Below, one piece after another: positions 14,471-31,500 of a stretch of 64,000 nt of DNA (position 1 is its first letter; every line of letters begins with the position of its first letter). The notes beneath the pieces are model-generated. The model did not search any database, was not told the DNA's origin, and saw only the letters and a program-made list of their open reading frames with translations. The stretch is taken from positions 9,946,501-10,010,500 of the forward strand of contig CAMQGK010000341.1 in the NCBI GenBank assembly GCA_947000775.1, written 5' to 3'. The DNA is from Pterois miles (Eukaryota; Chordata; Actinopteri; Perciformes; Scorpaenidae). A program made the translations under genes and the position numbers.

Positions 14471-17400
14471 ATTTTACGTTTTCATCGAAAAATTTCGACA
14501 TACTATACTATGACGTTTTTTTTTCTTTTTTAATTTTCCAACATTTCACGAAATGACTTTTTTCCACCATAGAATCATTTTACATGCTATAATACGACCG
14601 TTTCCATGATTTTTGTCAACATCAAAAAAATTTGACGTTTTCAGCGAAAAATTTCGACATACTATATTATGACGTTTTTTTCTTTTTAATTTTCCAACAA
14701 TTCATGAAATAACTCATTTCATCCATAGAATCATTTTATATGCTATAATATGACCCTTTTCATGATTTTTTCCAACATCAAAAAAATTTGACGTTTTCAT
14801 CGAAAAATTTCGACATACTATACTATGACGTTTTCTTGTCGACTTTTCCAACATTTCACAAAATAACTTTTTTCCACCATAGATTCATTTTACATGCTAT
14901 AATACGACCGATTTCATGATTTTTTTAGACATCAAAAAAATTTGACGTTTTCAGTAAAAAAATTTCGACATACTATACTATGACGTTTTTTTTGTCAAAT
15001 TTTCCAACATTTCACAAATGACTTTTTTCCACCATAGAATCATTTTACATGCTATAATACGACCGTTTTCATGATTTTTTTCAACATCAAAAAAATTTGT
15101 CTTTTTCATCGAAAAATTTCGACATACTATACTATGACTTTTTTTGTCAAATTTTCCAATATTTCACGAAATGACTTTTTTCCACCATAGAATCATTTTA
15201 CATGCTATAATACTACCGTTTTCATGATTTTTTTCAACATCAAAAAAATTTGACGTTTTCATCAAAAAATTTCGACATACTATACTATGACGTTTTTTTT
15301 TTTTTTTTAATTTTCCAACATTTCACGAAATGACTGTTTTCCACCATAGAATCATTTTACATGCTATAATACGACCGATTTCATGATTTTTTTAGACATC
15401 AACAAAATTTTACGTTTTCAGTAAAAAAATTTCGACATACTATACTATGACGTTTTTTTTGTCAAATTTTCCAACATTTCACAAATGACTTTTTTCCACC
15501 ATAGAATCATTTTACATGTTATAATACGACCGATTTCATGATTTTTCTCAACATCAAAAAAATTTGACGATTTCATCAAAAAATTTCGACATACTATACT
15601 ATGACTTTTTTTTTTTTTTTTTAATTTTCCAACACTTCACAAAATGACTTTTTTCCATCATAGAATCATTTTACATGCTATAATACGACCGTTTCCATGC
15701 TTTTTTTCAACATCAAAAAAATTTGACGTTTTCAGCAAAAAATTTCGACATACTATACTATGATGTTTTTTTTTCTTTTTTTAATTTTCCAACATTTCAC
15801 AAAATGACTTTTTTCCACCATAGATTCATTTTACATGCTATAATATGACCGTATCCATGATTTTTTTCAACATCAAAAAAATTTGATGTTTTCAGCGAAA
15901 AATTTTGACATACTATACTATGACGTTTTTTTTCTTTTTTTAAATTTTCTAACATTTCAGGAAATGACTTTTTTCCACCATAGAATCATTTTACATGCTA
16001 TAATACGAACGTTTTCATGATTTTTTTCAACATCCAAAAAATTTGATGTTTTCATCGAAAAATTTCGACATACTATACTATGACGTTTTTTTTTTTTTAA
16101 ATTTTCCAACATTTCACAAAATGACTTTTTTCCACCACAGAATCATTTTACATGCTATAATATGACCGTTTTCATGATTTTTTTAGACATCAACAAAATT
16201 TGACGATTTCATCGAAAAATTTCGACATACTATACTATGACTTTTTTTTTTTTTTTTTAATTTTCCAACACTTCACGAAATGACTTTTTTCCACCATAGA
16301 ATCATTTTACATGCTATAATACTACCGTTTTCATGATTTTTTTCAACATCAAAAAAATTTGACGTTTTCAGCGAAAAATTTCGACGTACTATACTATAAC
16401 GTTTTTTTTTTTTTTTTTAATTTTCCAACATTTCACGAAATGACTTTTTTCCACCATAGAATCATTTTACATGCTATACTACGACCGATTTCATGATTTT
16501 TTTCAACAATAAAAAAATTTGACGTTTTCATCAAAAAATTTCAACATACTATACTATGACGTTTTTTTTTTTTTTTTAAATTTTCCAACACTTCACAAAA
16601 TGACTTTTTTCCACCATAGAATCATTTTACATGCTATAATACGACCGTTTCCATGATTTTTGTCAACATCAAAAAAATTTGACGTTTACAGCGAAAAATT
16701 TCGACATACTATATTATGACGTTTTTTTCTTTTTAATTTTCCAACAATTCATGAAATGACTCATTTCATCCATAGAATCATTTTATATGCTATAATATGA
16801 CCCTTTTCATGATTTTTTCCAACATCAAAAAAATTTGACGTTTTCATCGAAAAATTTCGACATACTATACTATGACGTTTTCTTGTCGAATTTTCCAACA
16901 TTTCACAAAATAACTTTTTTCCACCATAGAATCATTTTACATGCTATAATACGACCGTTTTCATGATTTTTTTCAACATCAAAAAAATTTGTCTTTTTCA
17001 TCGAAAAATTTCGACATACTATACTATGACTTTTTTTGTCAAATTTTCCAATATTTCACGAAATGACTTTTTTCCACCATAGAATCATTTTACATGCTAT
17101 AATACTACCGTTTTCATGATTTTTTTCAACATCAAAAAAATTTGACGTTTTCATCAAAAAATTTCGACATACTATACTATGACGGTTTTTTTTTTTTTTT
17201 TAATTTTCCAACATTTCACGAAATGACTGTTTTCCACCATAGAATCATTTTACATGCTATAATACGACCGATTTCATGATTTTTTTAGACATCAACAAAA
17301 TTTTACGTTTTCAGTAAAAAAATTTCGACATACTATACTATGACGTTTTTTTTGTCAAATTTTCCAACATTTCACAAATGACTTTTTTCCACCATAGAAT

Positions 17401-20400
17401 CATTTTACATGTTATAATACGACCGATTTCATGATTTTTCTCAACATCAAAAAAATTTGACGATTTCATCAAAAAATTTCGACATACTATACTATGACTT
17501 TTTTTTTTTTTTTTAATTTTCCAACACTTCACAAAATGACTTTTTTCCATCATAGAATCATTTTACATGCTATAATACGACCGTTTCCATGCTTTTTTTC
17601 AACATCAAAAAAATTTGACGTTTTCAGCAAAAAATTTCGACATACTATACTATGACGTTTTTTTTTTTTTTTAATTTTCTAGCATTTTACGAAATGACTG
17701 TTTTCCACCATAGAATCATTTTACATGCTATAATACGACCCTTTTCATGATTTTTTCAACATCGAAAAAATTTGACGTTTTCATCGAAAAATTTCGACAT
17801 ACTATACTATGACGTTTTTTTTCTTTTTTTAAATTTTCTAACATTTCAGGAAATGACTTTTTTCCACCATAGAATCATTTTACATGCTATAATACGAACG
17901 TTTTCATGATTTTTTTCAACATCCAAAAAATTTGATGTTTTCATCGAAAAATTTCGACATACTATACTATGACGTTTTTTTTTTTTAAATTTTCCAACAT
18001 TTCACAAAATGACTTTTTTCCACCACAGAATCATTTTACATGCTATAATATGACCGTTTTCATGATTTTTTTAGACATCAACAAAATTTGACGATTTCAT
18101 CGAAAAATTTCGACATACTATACTATGACTTTTTTTTTTTTTTTTTAATTTTCCAACACTTCACGAAATGACTTTTTTCCACCATAGAATCATTTTACAT
18201 GCTATAATACTACCGTTTTCATGATTTTTTTCAACATCAAAAAAATTTGACGTTTTCAGCGAAAAATTTCGACGTACTATACTATAACGTTTTTTTTTTT
18301 TTTTTTTAATTTTCCAACATTTCACGAAATGACTTTTTTCCACCATAGAATCATTTTACATGCTATACTACGACCGATTTCATGATTTTTTTCAACAATA
18401 AAAAAATTTGACGTTTTCATCAAAAAATTTCGACATACTATACTATGACGTTTTTTTTTCTTTTTTTAAATTTTCTAACATTTCAGGAAACGACTTTTTT
18501 CCACCATAGAATCATTTTACATGCTATAATACGAACGTTTTCATGATTTTTTTCAACATCCAAAAAATTTGATGTTTTCATCGAAAAATTTCGACATACT
18601 ATACTATGACGTTTTTTTTTTTTAAATTTTCCAACATTTCACAAAATGACTTTTTTCCACCACAGAATCATTTCACATGCTATAATATGACCGTTTTCAT
18701 GATTTTTTTAGACATCAACAAAATTTGACGATTTCATCGAAAAATTTCGACATACTATACTATGACTTTTTTTTTTTTTTTTTAATTTTCCAACACTTCA
18801 CGAAATGACTTTTTTCCACCATAGAATCATTTTACATGCTATAATACTACCGTTTTCATGATTTTTTTCAACATCAAAAAAATTTGACGTTTTCAGCGAA
18901 AAATTTCGACGTACTATACTATAACGTTTTTTTTTTTTTTTTTTTAATTTTCCAACATTTCACGAAATGACTTTTTTCCACCATAGAATCATTTTACATG
19001 CTATACTACGACCGATTTCATGATTTTTTTCAACATTAAAAAAATTTGAAGTTTTCATCAAAAAATTTCGACATACTATACTATGACGTTTTTTTTTTTT
19101 TTTTTAATTTTCCAACATTTCACGAAATGACTGTTTTCCACCATAGAATCATTTTACATGCTATACTACGACCGATTTCATGATTTTTTTCAACATTAAA
19201 AAAATTTGACGTTTTCATCAAAAAATTTCGACATACTATACTATGACGTTTTTTTTCTTTTTTTAATTTTCCAACATTTCACAAAAAAACTTTTTTCCAC
19301 CATAGAATCATTTTACATGCTATAATACGACCGTTTTTTTTATTTTTTTCAACATCAAAAAAATTTGACATTTTCATCGAAAAATTTCGACATACTGTAC
19401 TTTGACGTTTTTTTGTCGAATTTTCCAACACTTCACAAAATGACTTTTTTCCACCATAGAATCATTTTACATGCTATAATACGACCGTTTCCATGATTTT
19501 TGTCAACATCAAAAAAATTTGACGTTTTCAGCGAAAAATTTCGACATACTATATTATGACGTTTTTTTCTTTTTAATTTTCCAACAATTCATGAAATGAC
19601 TCATTTCATCCATAGAATCATTTTATATGCTATAATATGACCCTTTTCATGATTTTTTCCAACATCAAAAAAATTTGACGTTTTCATCGAAAAATTTCGA
19701 CATACTATACTATGACGTTTTCTTGTCGAATTTTCCAACATTTCACAAAATAACTTTTTTCCACCATAGAATCATTTTACATGCTATAATACGACCGTTT
19801 TCATGATTTTTTTCAACATCAAAAAAATTTGTCTTTTTCATCGAAAAATTTCGACATACTATACTATGACGTTTTTTTTGTCAAATTTTCCAATATTTCA
19901 CGAAATGACTTTTTTCCACCATAGAATCATTTTACATGCTATAATACTACCGTTTTCATGATTTTTTTCAACATCAAAAAAATTTGACGTTTTCATCAAA
20001 AAATTTCGACATACTATACTATGACGTTTTTTTTTTTTTTTTTAATTTTCCAACATTTCACGAAATGACTGTTTTCCACCATAGAATCATTTTACATGCT
20101 ATAATACGACCGATTTCATGATTTTTTTAGACATCAACAAAATTTGACGTTTTCAGTAAAAAAATTTCGACATACTATACTATGACGTTTTTTTTGTCAA
20201 ATTTTCCAACATTTCACAAATGACTTTTTTCCACCATAGAATCATTTTACATGCTATAATACGACCGTTTTCATGATTTTTTTCAACATCAAAAAAATTT
20301 GACATTTTCATCGAAAAATTTCGACATACTATACTATGATGTTTTTTTTTCTTTTTTTAATTTTCCAAAATTTCATGAAATGACTTTTTTCCACCATAGA

Positions 20401-22500
20401 ATCATTTTACATACTATAATACGAACGTTTTTATGATTTTTTTCAACATCCAAAAAATTTTACGTTTTCATCGAAAAATTTCGACATACTATACTATGAC
20501 GTTTTTTTCGTCAAATTTTCCAACATTTCACGAAATGACTTTTTTCCACCATAGAATAATTTTACATGTTATAATACGACCGATTTCATGATTTTTCTCA
20601 ACATCAAAAAAATTTGACGATTTCATCAAAAAATTTCGACATACTATACTATGACTTTTTTTTTTTTTTTTTAATTTTCCAACACTTCACAAAATGACTT
20701 TTTTCCATCATAGAATCATTTTACATGCTATAATACGACCGTTTCCATGCTTTTTTTCAACATCAAAAAAATTTGACGTTTTCAGCAAAAAATTTCGACA
20801 TACTATACTATGATGTTTTTTTTCTTTTTTTAATTTTCCAACATTTCACAAAATGACTTTTTTCCACCATAGATTCATTTTACATGCTATAATATGACCG
20901 TATCCATGATTTTTTTCAACATCAAAAAAATTTGATGTTTTCAGCGAAAAATTTTGACATACTATACTATGACGTTTTTTTTTTTTTTAATTTTCTAGCA
21001 TTTTACGAAATGACTGTGTTCCACCATAGAATCATTTTACATGCTATAATACGACCCTTTTCATGATTTTTTTCAACATCGAAAAAATTTGACGTTTTCA
21101 TCGAAAAATTTCGACATACTATACTATGACGTTTTTTTTTTTTTAAATTTTCCAACATTTCACAAAATGACTTTTTTCCACCACAGAATCATTTTACATG
21201 CTATAATATGACCGTTTTCATGATTTTTTTAGACATCAACAAAATTTGACGATTTCATCGAAAAATTTCGACATACTATACTATGACTTTTTTTTTTTTT
21301 TTTAATTTTCCAACACTTCACGAAATGACTTTTTTCCACCATAGAATCATTTTACATGCTATAATACTACCGTTTTCATGATTTTTTTCAACATCAAAAA
21401 AATTTGACGTTTTCAGCGAAAAATTTCGACGTACTATACTATAACGTTTTTTTTTTTTTTTTTTAATTTTCCAACATTTCACGAAATGACTTTTTTCCAC
21501 CATAGAATCATTTTACATGCTATACTACGACCGATTTCATGATTTTTTTCAACATTAAAAAAATTTGACGTTTTCATCAAAAAATTTCGACATACTATAC
21601 TATGACGTTTTTTTTTCTTTTTTTAAATTTTCTAACATTTCAGGAAATGACTTTTTTCCACCATAGAATCATTTTACATGCTATAATACGAACGTTTTCA
21701 TGATTTTTTTCAACATCCAAAAAATTTGATGTTTTCATCGAAAAATTTCGACATACTATACTATGACGTTTTTTTTTTTTAAATTTTCCAACATTTCACA
21801 AAATGACTTTTTTCCACCACAGAATCATTTTACATGCTATAATATGACCGTTTTCATGATTTTTTTAGACATCAACAAAATTTGACGATTTCATCGAAAA
21901 ATTTCGACATACTATACTATGACTTTTTTTTTTTTTTTTAATTTTCCAACACTTCACGAAATGACTTTTTTCCACCATAGAATCATTTTACATGCTATAA
22001 TACTACCGTTTTCATGATTTTTTTCAACATCAAAAAAATTTGACGTTTTCAGCGAAAAATTTCGACGTACTATACTATAACGTTTTTTTTTTTTTTTTTA
22101 ATTTTCCAACATTTCACGAAATGACTTTTTTCCACCATAGAATCATTTTACATGCTATACTACGACCGATTTCATGATTTTTTTCAACATTAAAAAAATT
22201 TGACGTTTTCATCAAAAAATTTCGACATACTATACTATGACGTTTTTTTTTTTTTTTTTAATTTTCCAACATTTCACGAAATGACTTTTTTCCACCATAG
22301 AATCATTTTACATGCTATAATACGACCGATTTCATGATTTTTTTAGACATCAAAAAAATTTGACGTTGTCAGTAAAAAAATTTCGACATACTATACTATG
22401 ACGTTTTTTTTGTCAAATTTTCCAACATTTCACAAATGACTTTTTTCCACCATAGAATCATTTTACATGCTATAATACTACCGTTTTCATGATTTTTTTC
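14471..22500 (+). repeat. Satellite zone with mixed 12-20-monomer periodicity
   Basis: Distinctive variants recur at several distances. The TTTTTCTCAACATC monomer appears at about 15,545, 17,438 and 20,595. A block at about 18,161-18,346 recurs at 21,318-21,503, which is 3,157 bp or 20 monomers away. CATTTCATCC marker monomers begin at about 14,694, 16,741 and 19,581. No single unit length explains the zone, so it looks like overlapping rounds of segmental duplication. Confidence 0.7.
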
Positions 22501-25500
22501 AACATCAAAAAAATTTGACGTTTTCATCGAAAAATTTCGACATACTATACTATGACGTTTTTTTTTTTTTTTTTAATTTTCCAACATTTCACGAAATGAC
22601 TTTTTTCTACCATAGAATCATTTTACATGCTATACTACGACCGATTTCATGATTTTTTTCAACATTAAAAAAATTTGACGTTTTCATCAAAAAATTTCGA
22701 CATACTATACTATGACGTTTTTTTTTCTTTTTTTAATTTTCCAACATTTCACAAAAAAACTTTTTTCCACCATAGAATCATTTTACATGCTATAATACGA
22801 CCGTTTTTTTTATTTTTTTCAACATCAAAAAAATTTGACATTTTCATCGAAAAATTTCGACATACTGTACTATGACGTTTTTTTGTCGAATTTTCCAACA
22901 CTTCACAAAATGACTTTTTTCCACCATAGAATCATTTTACATGTTATAATACGACCGTTTTTTAAATTTTTTTCAACATCAAAAAAATTTGACATTTTCG
23001 TCGAAAAATTTCGACATACTATACTATGACGTTTTTTTTGTCAAATTTTCCAATATTTCACAAAATGACTTTTTCCCACCATAGAATCATTTTACATGCT
23101 ATAATACGACCGTTTTCATGATTTTTTTTGAACATCAAAAAGATTTGACGTTTTCATCGAAAAATTTCGACATGCTATACTATGACGTTTTTTTGGTAAA
23201 ATTTTCCAACATTTCACGAAAACACTTTTTTCCACCACAGAATCATTTTACATGCTATAATACGACCGTTTTCATGATTTTTTTCAACATCAAAAAAATT
23301 TGTCTTTTCATCGAAAAATTTAAACATACTATACTATGACGTTTTTTTTTCTTTTTTTAATTTTCCAACATTTCACGAAATGACTGTTTTCCACCATAGA
23401 ATCATTTTACATGCTATAATACTACCGTTTTCATGATTTTTTTCAACATCAAAAAAATTTGACGTTTTCATCGAAAAATTTCAACATACTATACTGACGT
23501 TTTTTTTTTTTTTTTTTAATTTTCCAACATTTCACGAAATGACTTTTTTCTACCATAAAATCATTTTACATGCTATACTACGACCGATTTCATGATTTTT
23601 TTCAACATTAAAAAAATTTGACGTTTTCATCAAAAAATTTCGACATACTATACTATGACGTTTTTTTTCTTTTTTTAATTTTCCAACATTTCACAAAAAA
23701 ACTTTTTTCCACCATAGAATCATTTTACATGCTATAATACGACCGTTTTTTTTATTTTTTTCAACATCAAAAAAATTTGACATTTTCATCGAAAAATTTC
23801 GACATACTGTACTATGACGTTTTTTTGTCGAATTTTCCAACACTTCACAAAATGACTTTTTTCCACCATAGAATCATTTTACATGTTATAATACGACCGT
23901 TTTTTTTATTTTTTCCAACATCAAAAAAATTTGACATTTTCGTCGAAAAATTTCGACATACTATACTATGACGTTTTTTTTTCTTTTTTTAATTTTCCAA
24001 CATTTCACGAAATGACGTTTTTCCACCATAGAATCATTTTACATGCTATAATACGACCGTTTCCATAATTTTTGTCAACATCAAAAAAATTTGACGTTTT
24101 CAGCGAAAAATTTCGACATACTATATTATGACGTTTTTTCTTTTTAATTTTCCAACAATTCATGAAATGACTCATTTCATCCATAGAATCATTTTATATG
24201 CTATAATATGACCCTTTTCATGATTTTTTCCAACATCAAAAAAATTTGACGTTTTCATCGAAAAATTTCGACATACTATACTATGACGTTTTCTTGTCGA
24301 ATTTTTCAACATTTCACAAAATAACTTTTTTCCACCATAGAATCATTTTACATGTTATAATACGACCGTTTTCATGATTTTTTTCAACATCAAAAAAATT
24401 TGTCTTTTTCATCGAAAAATTTCGACATACTATACTATGACGTTTTTTTTGTCAAATTTTCCAATATTTCACGAAATGACTTTTTTCTACCATAGAATCA
24501 TTTTACATGCTATAATACTACCGTTTTCATGATTTTTTTCAACATCAAAAAAATTTGACGTTTTCAGCGAAAAATTTCGACATACTATACTATGACGTTT
24601 TTTTTTTTTTTTTTTTTTAATTTTCCAACATTTCACGAAATGACTTTTTTCCACCATAGAATCATTTTACATGCTATACTACGACCGATTTCATGATTTT
24701 TTTCAACATTAAAAAAATTTGACGTTTTCATCAAAAAATTTCGACATACTATACTATGACGTTTTTTTTTTTTTTTTTAATTTTCCAACATTTCACGAAA
24801 TGACTGTTTTCCACCATAGAATCATTTTACATGCTATAATACGACCGATTTCATGATTTTTTTAGACATCAAAAAAATTTGACGTTTTCAGTAAAATAAT
24901 TTTGACATACTATACTATGACGTTTTTTTTGTCAAATTTTCCAACATTTCACAAATGACTTTTTTCCACTATAGAATCATTTTACATGCTATAATACTAC
25001 CGTTTTCATGATTTTTTTCAACATCAAAAAAATTTGACGTTTTCATCGAAAAATTTCAACATACTATACTATGACGTTTTTTTTTTTTTTTAAATTTTCC
25101 AACATTTCACGAAATGACTTTTTTCTACCATAGAATCATTTTACATGCTATACTACGACCGATTTCATGATTTTTTTCAACATTAAAAAAATTTGACGTT
25201 TTCATCAAAAAATTTCGACATACTATACTATGACGTTTTTTTTCTTTTTTTAATTTTCCGACATTTCACAAAAAAACTTTTTTCCACCATAGAATCATTT
25301 TACATGCTATAATACGACCGTTTTTTTTATTTTTTTCAACATCAAAAAAATTTGACATTTTCATCGAAAAATTTCGACATACTGTACTATGACGTTTTTT
25401 TGTCGAATTTTCCAACACTTCACAAAATGACTTTTTTCCACCATAGAATCATTTTACATGTTATAATACGACCGTTTTTTTAATTTTTTTCAACATCAAA

Positions 25501-28500
25501 AAAATTTGACATTTTCGTCGAAAAATTTCGACATACTATACTATGACGTTTTTTTTGTCAAATTTTCCAATATTTCACAAAATGACTTTTTTCCACCATA
25601 GAATCATTTTACATGCTATAATACGACCGTTTTCATGATTTTTTTTGAACATCAAAAAGATTTGACGTTTTCATCGAAAAATTTCGACATGCTATACTAT
25701 GACGTTTTTTTGGTAAAATTTTCCAACATTTCACGAAAACACTTTTTTCCACCACAGAATCATTTTACATGCTATAATACGACCGTTTTCATGATTTTTT
25801 TCAACATCAAAAAAATTTGTCTTTTCATCGAAAAATTTAAACATACTATACTATGACGTTTTTTTTTCTTTTTTTAATTTTCCAACATTTCACGAAATGA
25901 CTTTTTTCCACCATAGAATCATTTTACATGCTATAATACTACCGTTTTCATGATTTTTTTCAACATCAAAAAAATTTGACGTTTTCAGCGAAAAATTTCG
26001 ACATACTATACTATGACGTTTTTTTTTTTTTTTTAATTTTCCAACATTTCACGAAATGACTTTTTTCCACCATAGAATCATTTTACATGCTATACTACGA
26101 CCGATTTCATGATTTTTTTCAACATTAAAAAAATTTGACGTTTTCATCAAAAAATTTCGACATACTATACTATGACGTTTTTTTTCTTTTTTTAATTTTC
26201 CAACATTTCACAAAAAACTTTTTTCCACCATAGAATCATTTTACATGCTATAATACGACCGTTTTTTTTATTTTTTTCAACATCAAAAAAATTTGACATT
26301 TTCATCGAAAAATTTCGACATACTGTACTATGACGTTTTTTTGTCGAATTTTCCAACACTTCACAAAATGACTTTTTTCCACCATAGAATCATTTTACAT
26401 GTTATAATATGACTGTTTTTTTTTTTTTTTCAACATCAAAAAAATTTGACATTTTCGTCGAAAAATTTCGACATACTATATTATGACGTTTTTTTCTTTT
26501 TAATTTTCCAACAATTCATGAAATGACTCATTTCATCCATAGAATCATTTTATATGCTATAATATGACCCTTTTCATGATTTTTTCCAACATCAAAAAAA
26601 TTTGACGTTTTCATCGAAAAATTTCGACATACTATACTATGACGTTTTCTTGTCGAATTTTCCAACATTTCACAAAATAACTTTTTTCCACCATAGAATC
26701 ATTTTACATGCTATAATACGACCGTTTTCATGATTTTTTTCAACATCAAAAAAATTTGTCTTTTTCATCGAAAAATTTCGACATACTATACTATGACGTT
26801 TTTTTTGTCAAATTTTCCAATATTTCACGAAATGACTTTTTTCCACCATAGAATCATTTTACATGCTATAATACTACCGTTTTCATGATTTTTTTCAACA
26901 TCAAAAAAATTTGACGTTTTCAGCGAAAAATTTCGACATACTATACTATGACGTTTTTTTTTTTTTTTTTTTTAATTTTCCAACATTTCACGAAATGACT
27001 TTTTTCCACCATAGAATCATTTTACATGCTATACTACGACCGATTTTATGATTTTTTTCAACATTAAAAAAATTTGACGTTTTCATCAAAAAATTTCGAC
27101 ATACTATACTATGACGTTTTTTTTTTTTTTTTTAATTTTCCAACATTTCACGAAATGACTGTTTTCCACCATAGAATCATTTTACATGCTATAATACGAC
27201 CGATTTCATGATTTTTTTAGACATCAAAAAAATTTGACGTTTTCAGTAAAAAAATTTTGACATACTATACTATGACGTTTTTTTTGTCAAATTTTCCAAC
27301 ATTTCACAAATGACTTTTTTCCACCATAGAATCATTTTACATGCTATAATACTACGGTTTTCATGATTTTTTTCAACATCAAAAAAATTTGACGTTTTCA
27401 TCGAAAAATTTCAACATACTATACTATGACGTTTTTTTTTTTTTTTTAAATTTTCCAACATTTCACGAAATGACTTTTTTCTACCATAGAATCATTTTAC
27501 ATGCTATACTACGACCGATTTCTTGATTTTTTTCAACATTAAAAAAATTTGACGTTTTCATCAAAAAATTTCGACATACTATACTATGACGTTTTTTTTC
27601 TTTTTTTAATTTTCCAACATTTCACAAAAAAACTTTTTACCACCATAGAATCATTTTACATGCTATAATACGACCGTTTTTTTTATTTTTTCCAACATCA
27701 AAAAAATTTGACATTTTCATCGAAAAATTTCGACATACTGTACTATGACGTTTTTTTGTCGAATTTTCCAACACTTCACAAAATGACTTTTTTCCACCAT
27801 AGAATCATTTTACATGTTATAATACGACCGTTTTTTTTATTTTTTTCAACATCAAAAAAATTTGACATTTTCGTCGAAAAATTTCGACATACTATACTAT
27901 GACGTTTTTTTTGTCAAATTTTCCAATATTTCACAAAATGACTTTTTTCCACCATAGAATCATTTTACATGCTATAATACGACCGTTTTCATGATTTTTT
28001 TTGAACATCAAAAAGATTTGACGTTTTCATCGAAAAATTTCGACATGCTATACTATGACGTTTCTTTGGTAAAATTTTCCAACATTTCACGAAAAAACTT
28101 TTTTCCACCACAGAATCATTTTACATGCTATAATACGACCGTTTTCATGATTTTTTTCAACATCAAAAAAATTTGTCTTTTCATCGAAAAATTTAAACAT
28201 ACTATACTATGACGTTTTTTTTTCTTTTTTTAATTTTCCAACATTTCACGAAATGACTTTTTTCCACCATAGAATCATTTTACATGCTATAATACTACCG
28301 TTTTCATGATTTTTTTCAACATCAAAAAAATTTGACGTTTTCAGCGAAAAATTTCGACATACTATACTATGACGTTTTTTTTTTTTTTTTTTAATTTTCC
28401 AACATTTCACGAAATGACTTTTTTCCACCATAGAATCATTTTACATGCTATACTACGACCGATTTCATGATTTTTTTCAACATTAAAAAAATTTGACGTT

Positions 28501-31500
28501 TTCATCAAAAAATTTCGACATACTATACTATGACGTTTTTTTTTCTTTTTTTAATTTTCCAACATTTCACAAAAAACTTTTTTCCACCATAGAATCATTT
28601 TACATGCTATAATACGACCGTTTTTTTAATTTTTTTCAACATCAAAAAAATTTGACATTGTCATCGAAAAATTTCGACATACTGTACTATGACGTTTTTT
28701 TGTCGAATTTTCCAACACTTCACAAAATGACTTTTTTCCACCATAGAATCATTTTACATGTTATAATATGACCGTTTTTTTTTTTTTTTTTCAACATCAA
28801 AAAAATTTGACATTTTCGTCGAAAAATTTCGACATACTATACTATGACGTTTTTTTTTCTTTTTTTAATTTTCCAACATTTCACGAAATGACTTTTTTCC
28901 ACCATAGAATCATTTTACATGCTATAATACGACCGTTTCCATGATTTTTGTCAACATCAAAAAAATTTGACGTTTTCAGCGAAAAATTTCGACATACTAT
29001 ATTATGACGTTTTTTTCTTTTTAATTTTCCAACAATTCATGAAATGACTCATTTCATCCATAGAATAATTTTATATGCTATAATATGACCCTTTTCATGA
29101 TTTTTTCCAACATCAAAAAAATTTGACGTTTTCATCGAAAAATTTCGACATACTATACTATGACGTTTTCTTGTCGAATTTTCCAACATTTCACAAAATA
29201 ACTTTTTTCCACCATAGAATCATTTTACATGCTATAATACGACCGTTTTCATGATTTTTTTCAACATCAAAAAAATTTGTCTTTTTCATCGAAAAATTTC
29301 GACATACTATACTATGACGTTTTTTTTGTCAAATTTTCCAATATTTCACGAAATGACTTTTTTCCACCATAGAATCATTTTACATGCTATAATACTACCG
29401 TTTTCATGATTTTTTTCAACATCAAAAAAATTTGACGTTTTCAGCTAAAAATTTCGACATACTATACTATGACGTTTTTTTTTTTTTTTTTTAATTTTCC
29501 AACATTTCACGAAATGACATTTTTCCACCATAGAATCATTTTACATGCTATACTACGACCGATTTCATGATTTTTTTCAACATCAAAAAAATTTGACGTT
29601 TTCAGCGAAAAATTTCGACATACTATACTATGACGTTTTTTTTTTTTTTTTTTTTTAATTTTCCAACATTTCACGAAATGACTTTTTTCCACCATAGAAT
29701 CATTTTACATGCTATACTACGACCGATTTCATGATTTTTTTCAACATTAAAAAAATTTGACGTTTTCATCAAAAAATTTCGACATACTATACTATGACGT
29801 TTTTTTTTTTTTTTTTAATTTTCCAACATTTCACGAAATGACTGTTTTCCACCATAGAATCATTTTACATGCTATAATACGACCGATTTCATGATTTTTT
29901 TAGACATCAAAAAAATTTGACGTTTTCAGTAAAAAAATTTCGACATACTATACTATGACGTTTTTTTTGTCAAATTTTCCAACATTTCACAAATGACTTT
30001 TTTCCACCATAGAATCATTTTACATGCTATAATACTACCGTTTTCATGATTTTTTTCAACATCAAAAAAATTTGACGTTTTCATCGAAAAATTTCGACAT
30101 ACTATACTATGACGTTTTTTTTTTTTTTTTAAATTTTCCAACATTTCACGAAATGACTTTTTTCTACCATAGAATCATTTTACATGCTATACTACGACCG
30201 ATTTCATGATTTTTTTCAACATCAAAAAAATTTGACATTTTCATCGAAAAATTTCGACATGCTATACTATGACGTTTTTTTGTCAAATTTTCCAATATTT
30301 CACAAAATGACTTTTTTCCACCATAGAATCATTTTACATGCTATAATACGACCGTTTTCAAGATTTTTTTTTGAACATGAAAAAGATTTGACGTTTTCAT
30401 CGAAAAATTTCGACATGCTATACTATGACGTTTTTTTGGTAAAATTTTCCAACATTTCACGAAAACACTTTTTTCCACCACAGAATCATTTTACATGCTA
30501 TAATACGACCGATTTCATGATTTTTTTCAACATTAAAAAAATTTGACGTTTTCATCAAAAAATTTCGACATACTATACTATGACGTTTTTTTTTTTTTTT
30601 TTTTAATTTTCCAACATTTCACGAAATGACTGTTTTCCACCATAGAATCATTTTACATGCTATAATACGACCGATTTCATGATTTTTTTAGACATCAAAA
30701 AAATTTGACGTTTTCAGTAAAAAAATTTCGACATACTATACTATGACGTTTTTTTTTCTTTTTTTAATTTTCCAACATTTCACGAAATGACTTTTTTCCA
30801 CCATAGAATCATTTTACATGCTATAATACTACCGTTTTCATGATTTTTTTCAACATCAAAAAATTTTGACGTTTTCAGCGAAAAATTTCGACATACTATA
30901 CTATGACGTTTTTTTTTTTTTTTTAATTTTCCAACATTTCACGAAATGACTTTTTTCCACCATAGAATCATTTTACATGCTATACTATGATCGATTTCAT
31001 GATTTTTTTCAACATTAAAAAAATTTGACGTTTTCATCAAAAAATTTCGACATACTATACTATGACGTTTTTTTTTTTTTTTTTAAATTTTCCAACATTT
31101 CACGAAATGACTGTTTTCCACCATAGAATCATTTTACATGCTATACTACGACCGTTTTCATGATTTTTTTCAACATCAAAAAAATTTGACGTTTTCAGCG
31201 AAAAATTTCGACATACTATACTATGACGTTTTTTTGTTTTTTTTTTTAATTTTCCAACATTTCACGAAATGACTTTTTTCTACCATAGAATTATTTTACA
31301 TGCTATACTACGACCGATTTCATGATTTTTTTCAACATTAAAAAAATTTGACGTTTTCATCAAAAAATTTCGACATACTATACTATGACGTTTTTTTTTT
31401 TTTAATTTTTCCAACATTTCATGAAATGACTGTTTTCCACCATAGAATCATTTTACATGCTATAATACGACCGATTTCATGATTTTTTTAGACATCAAAA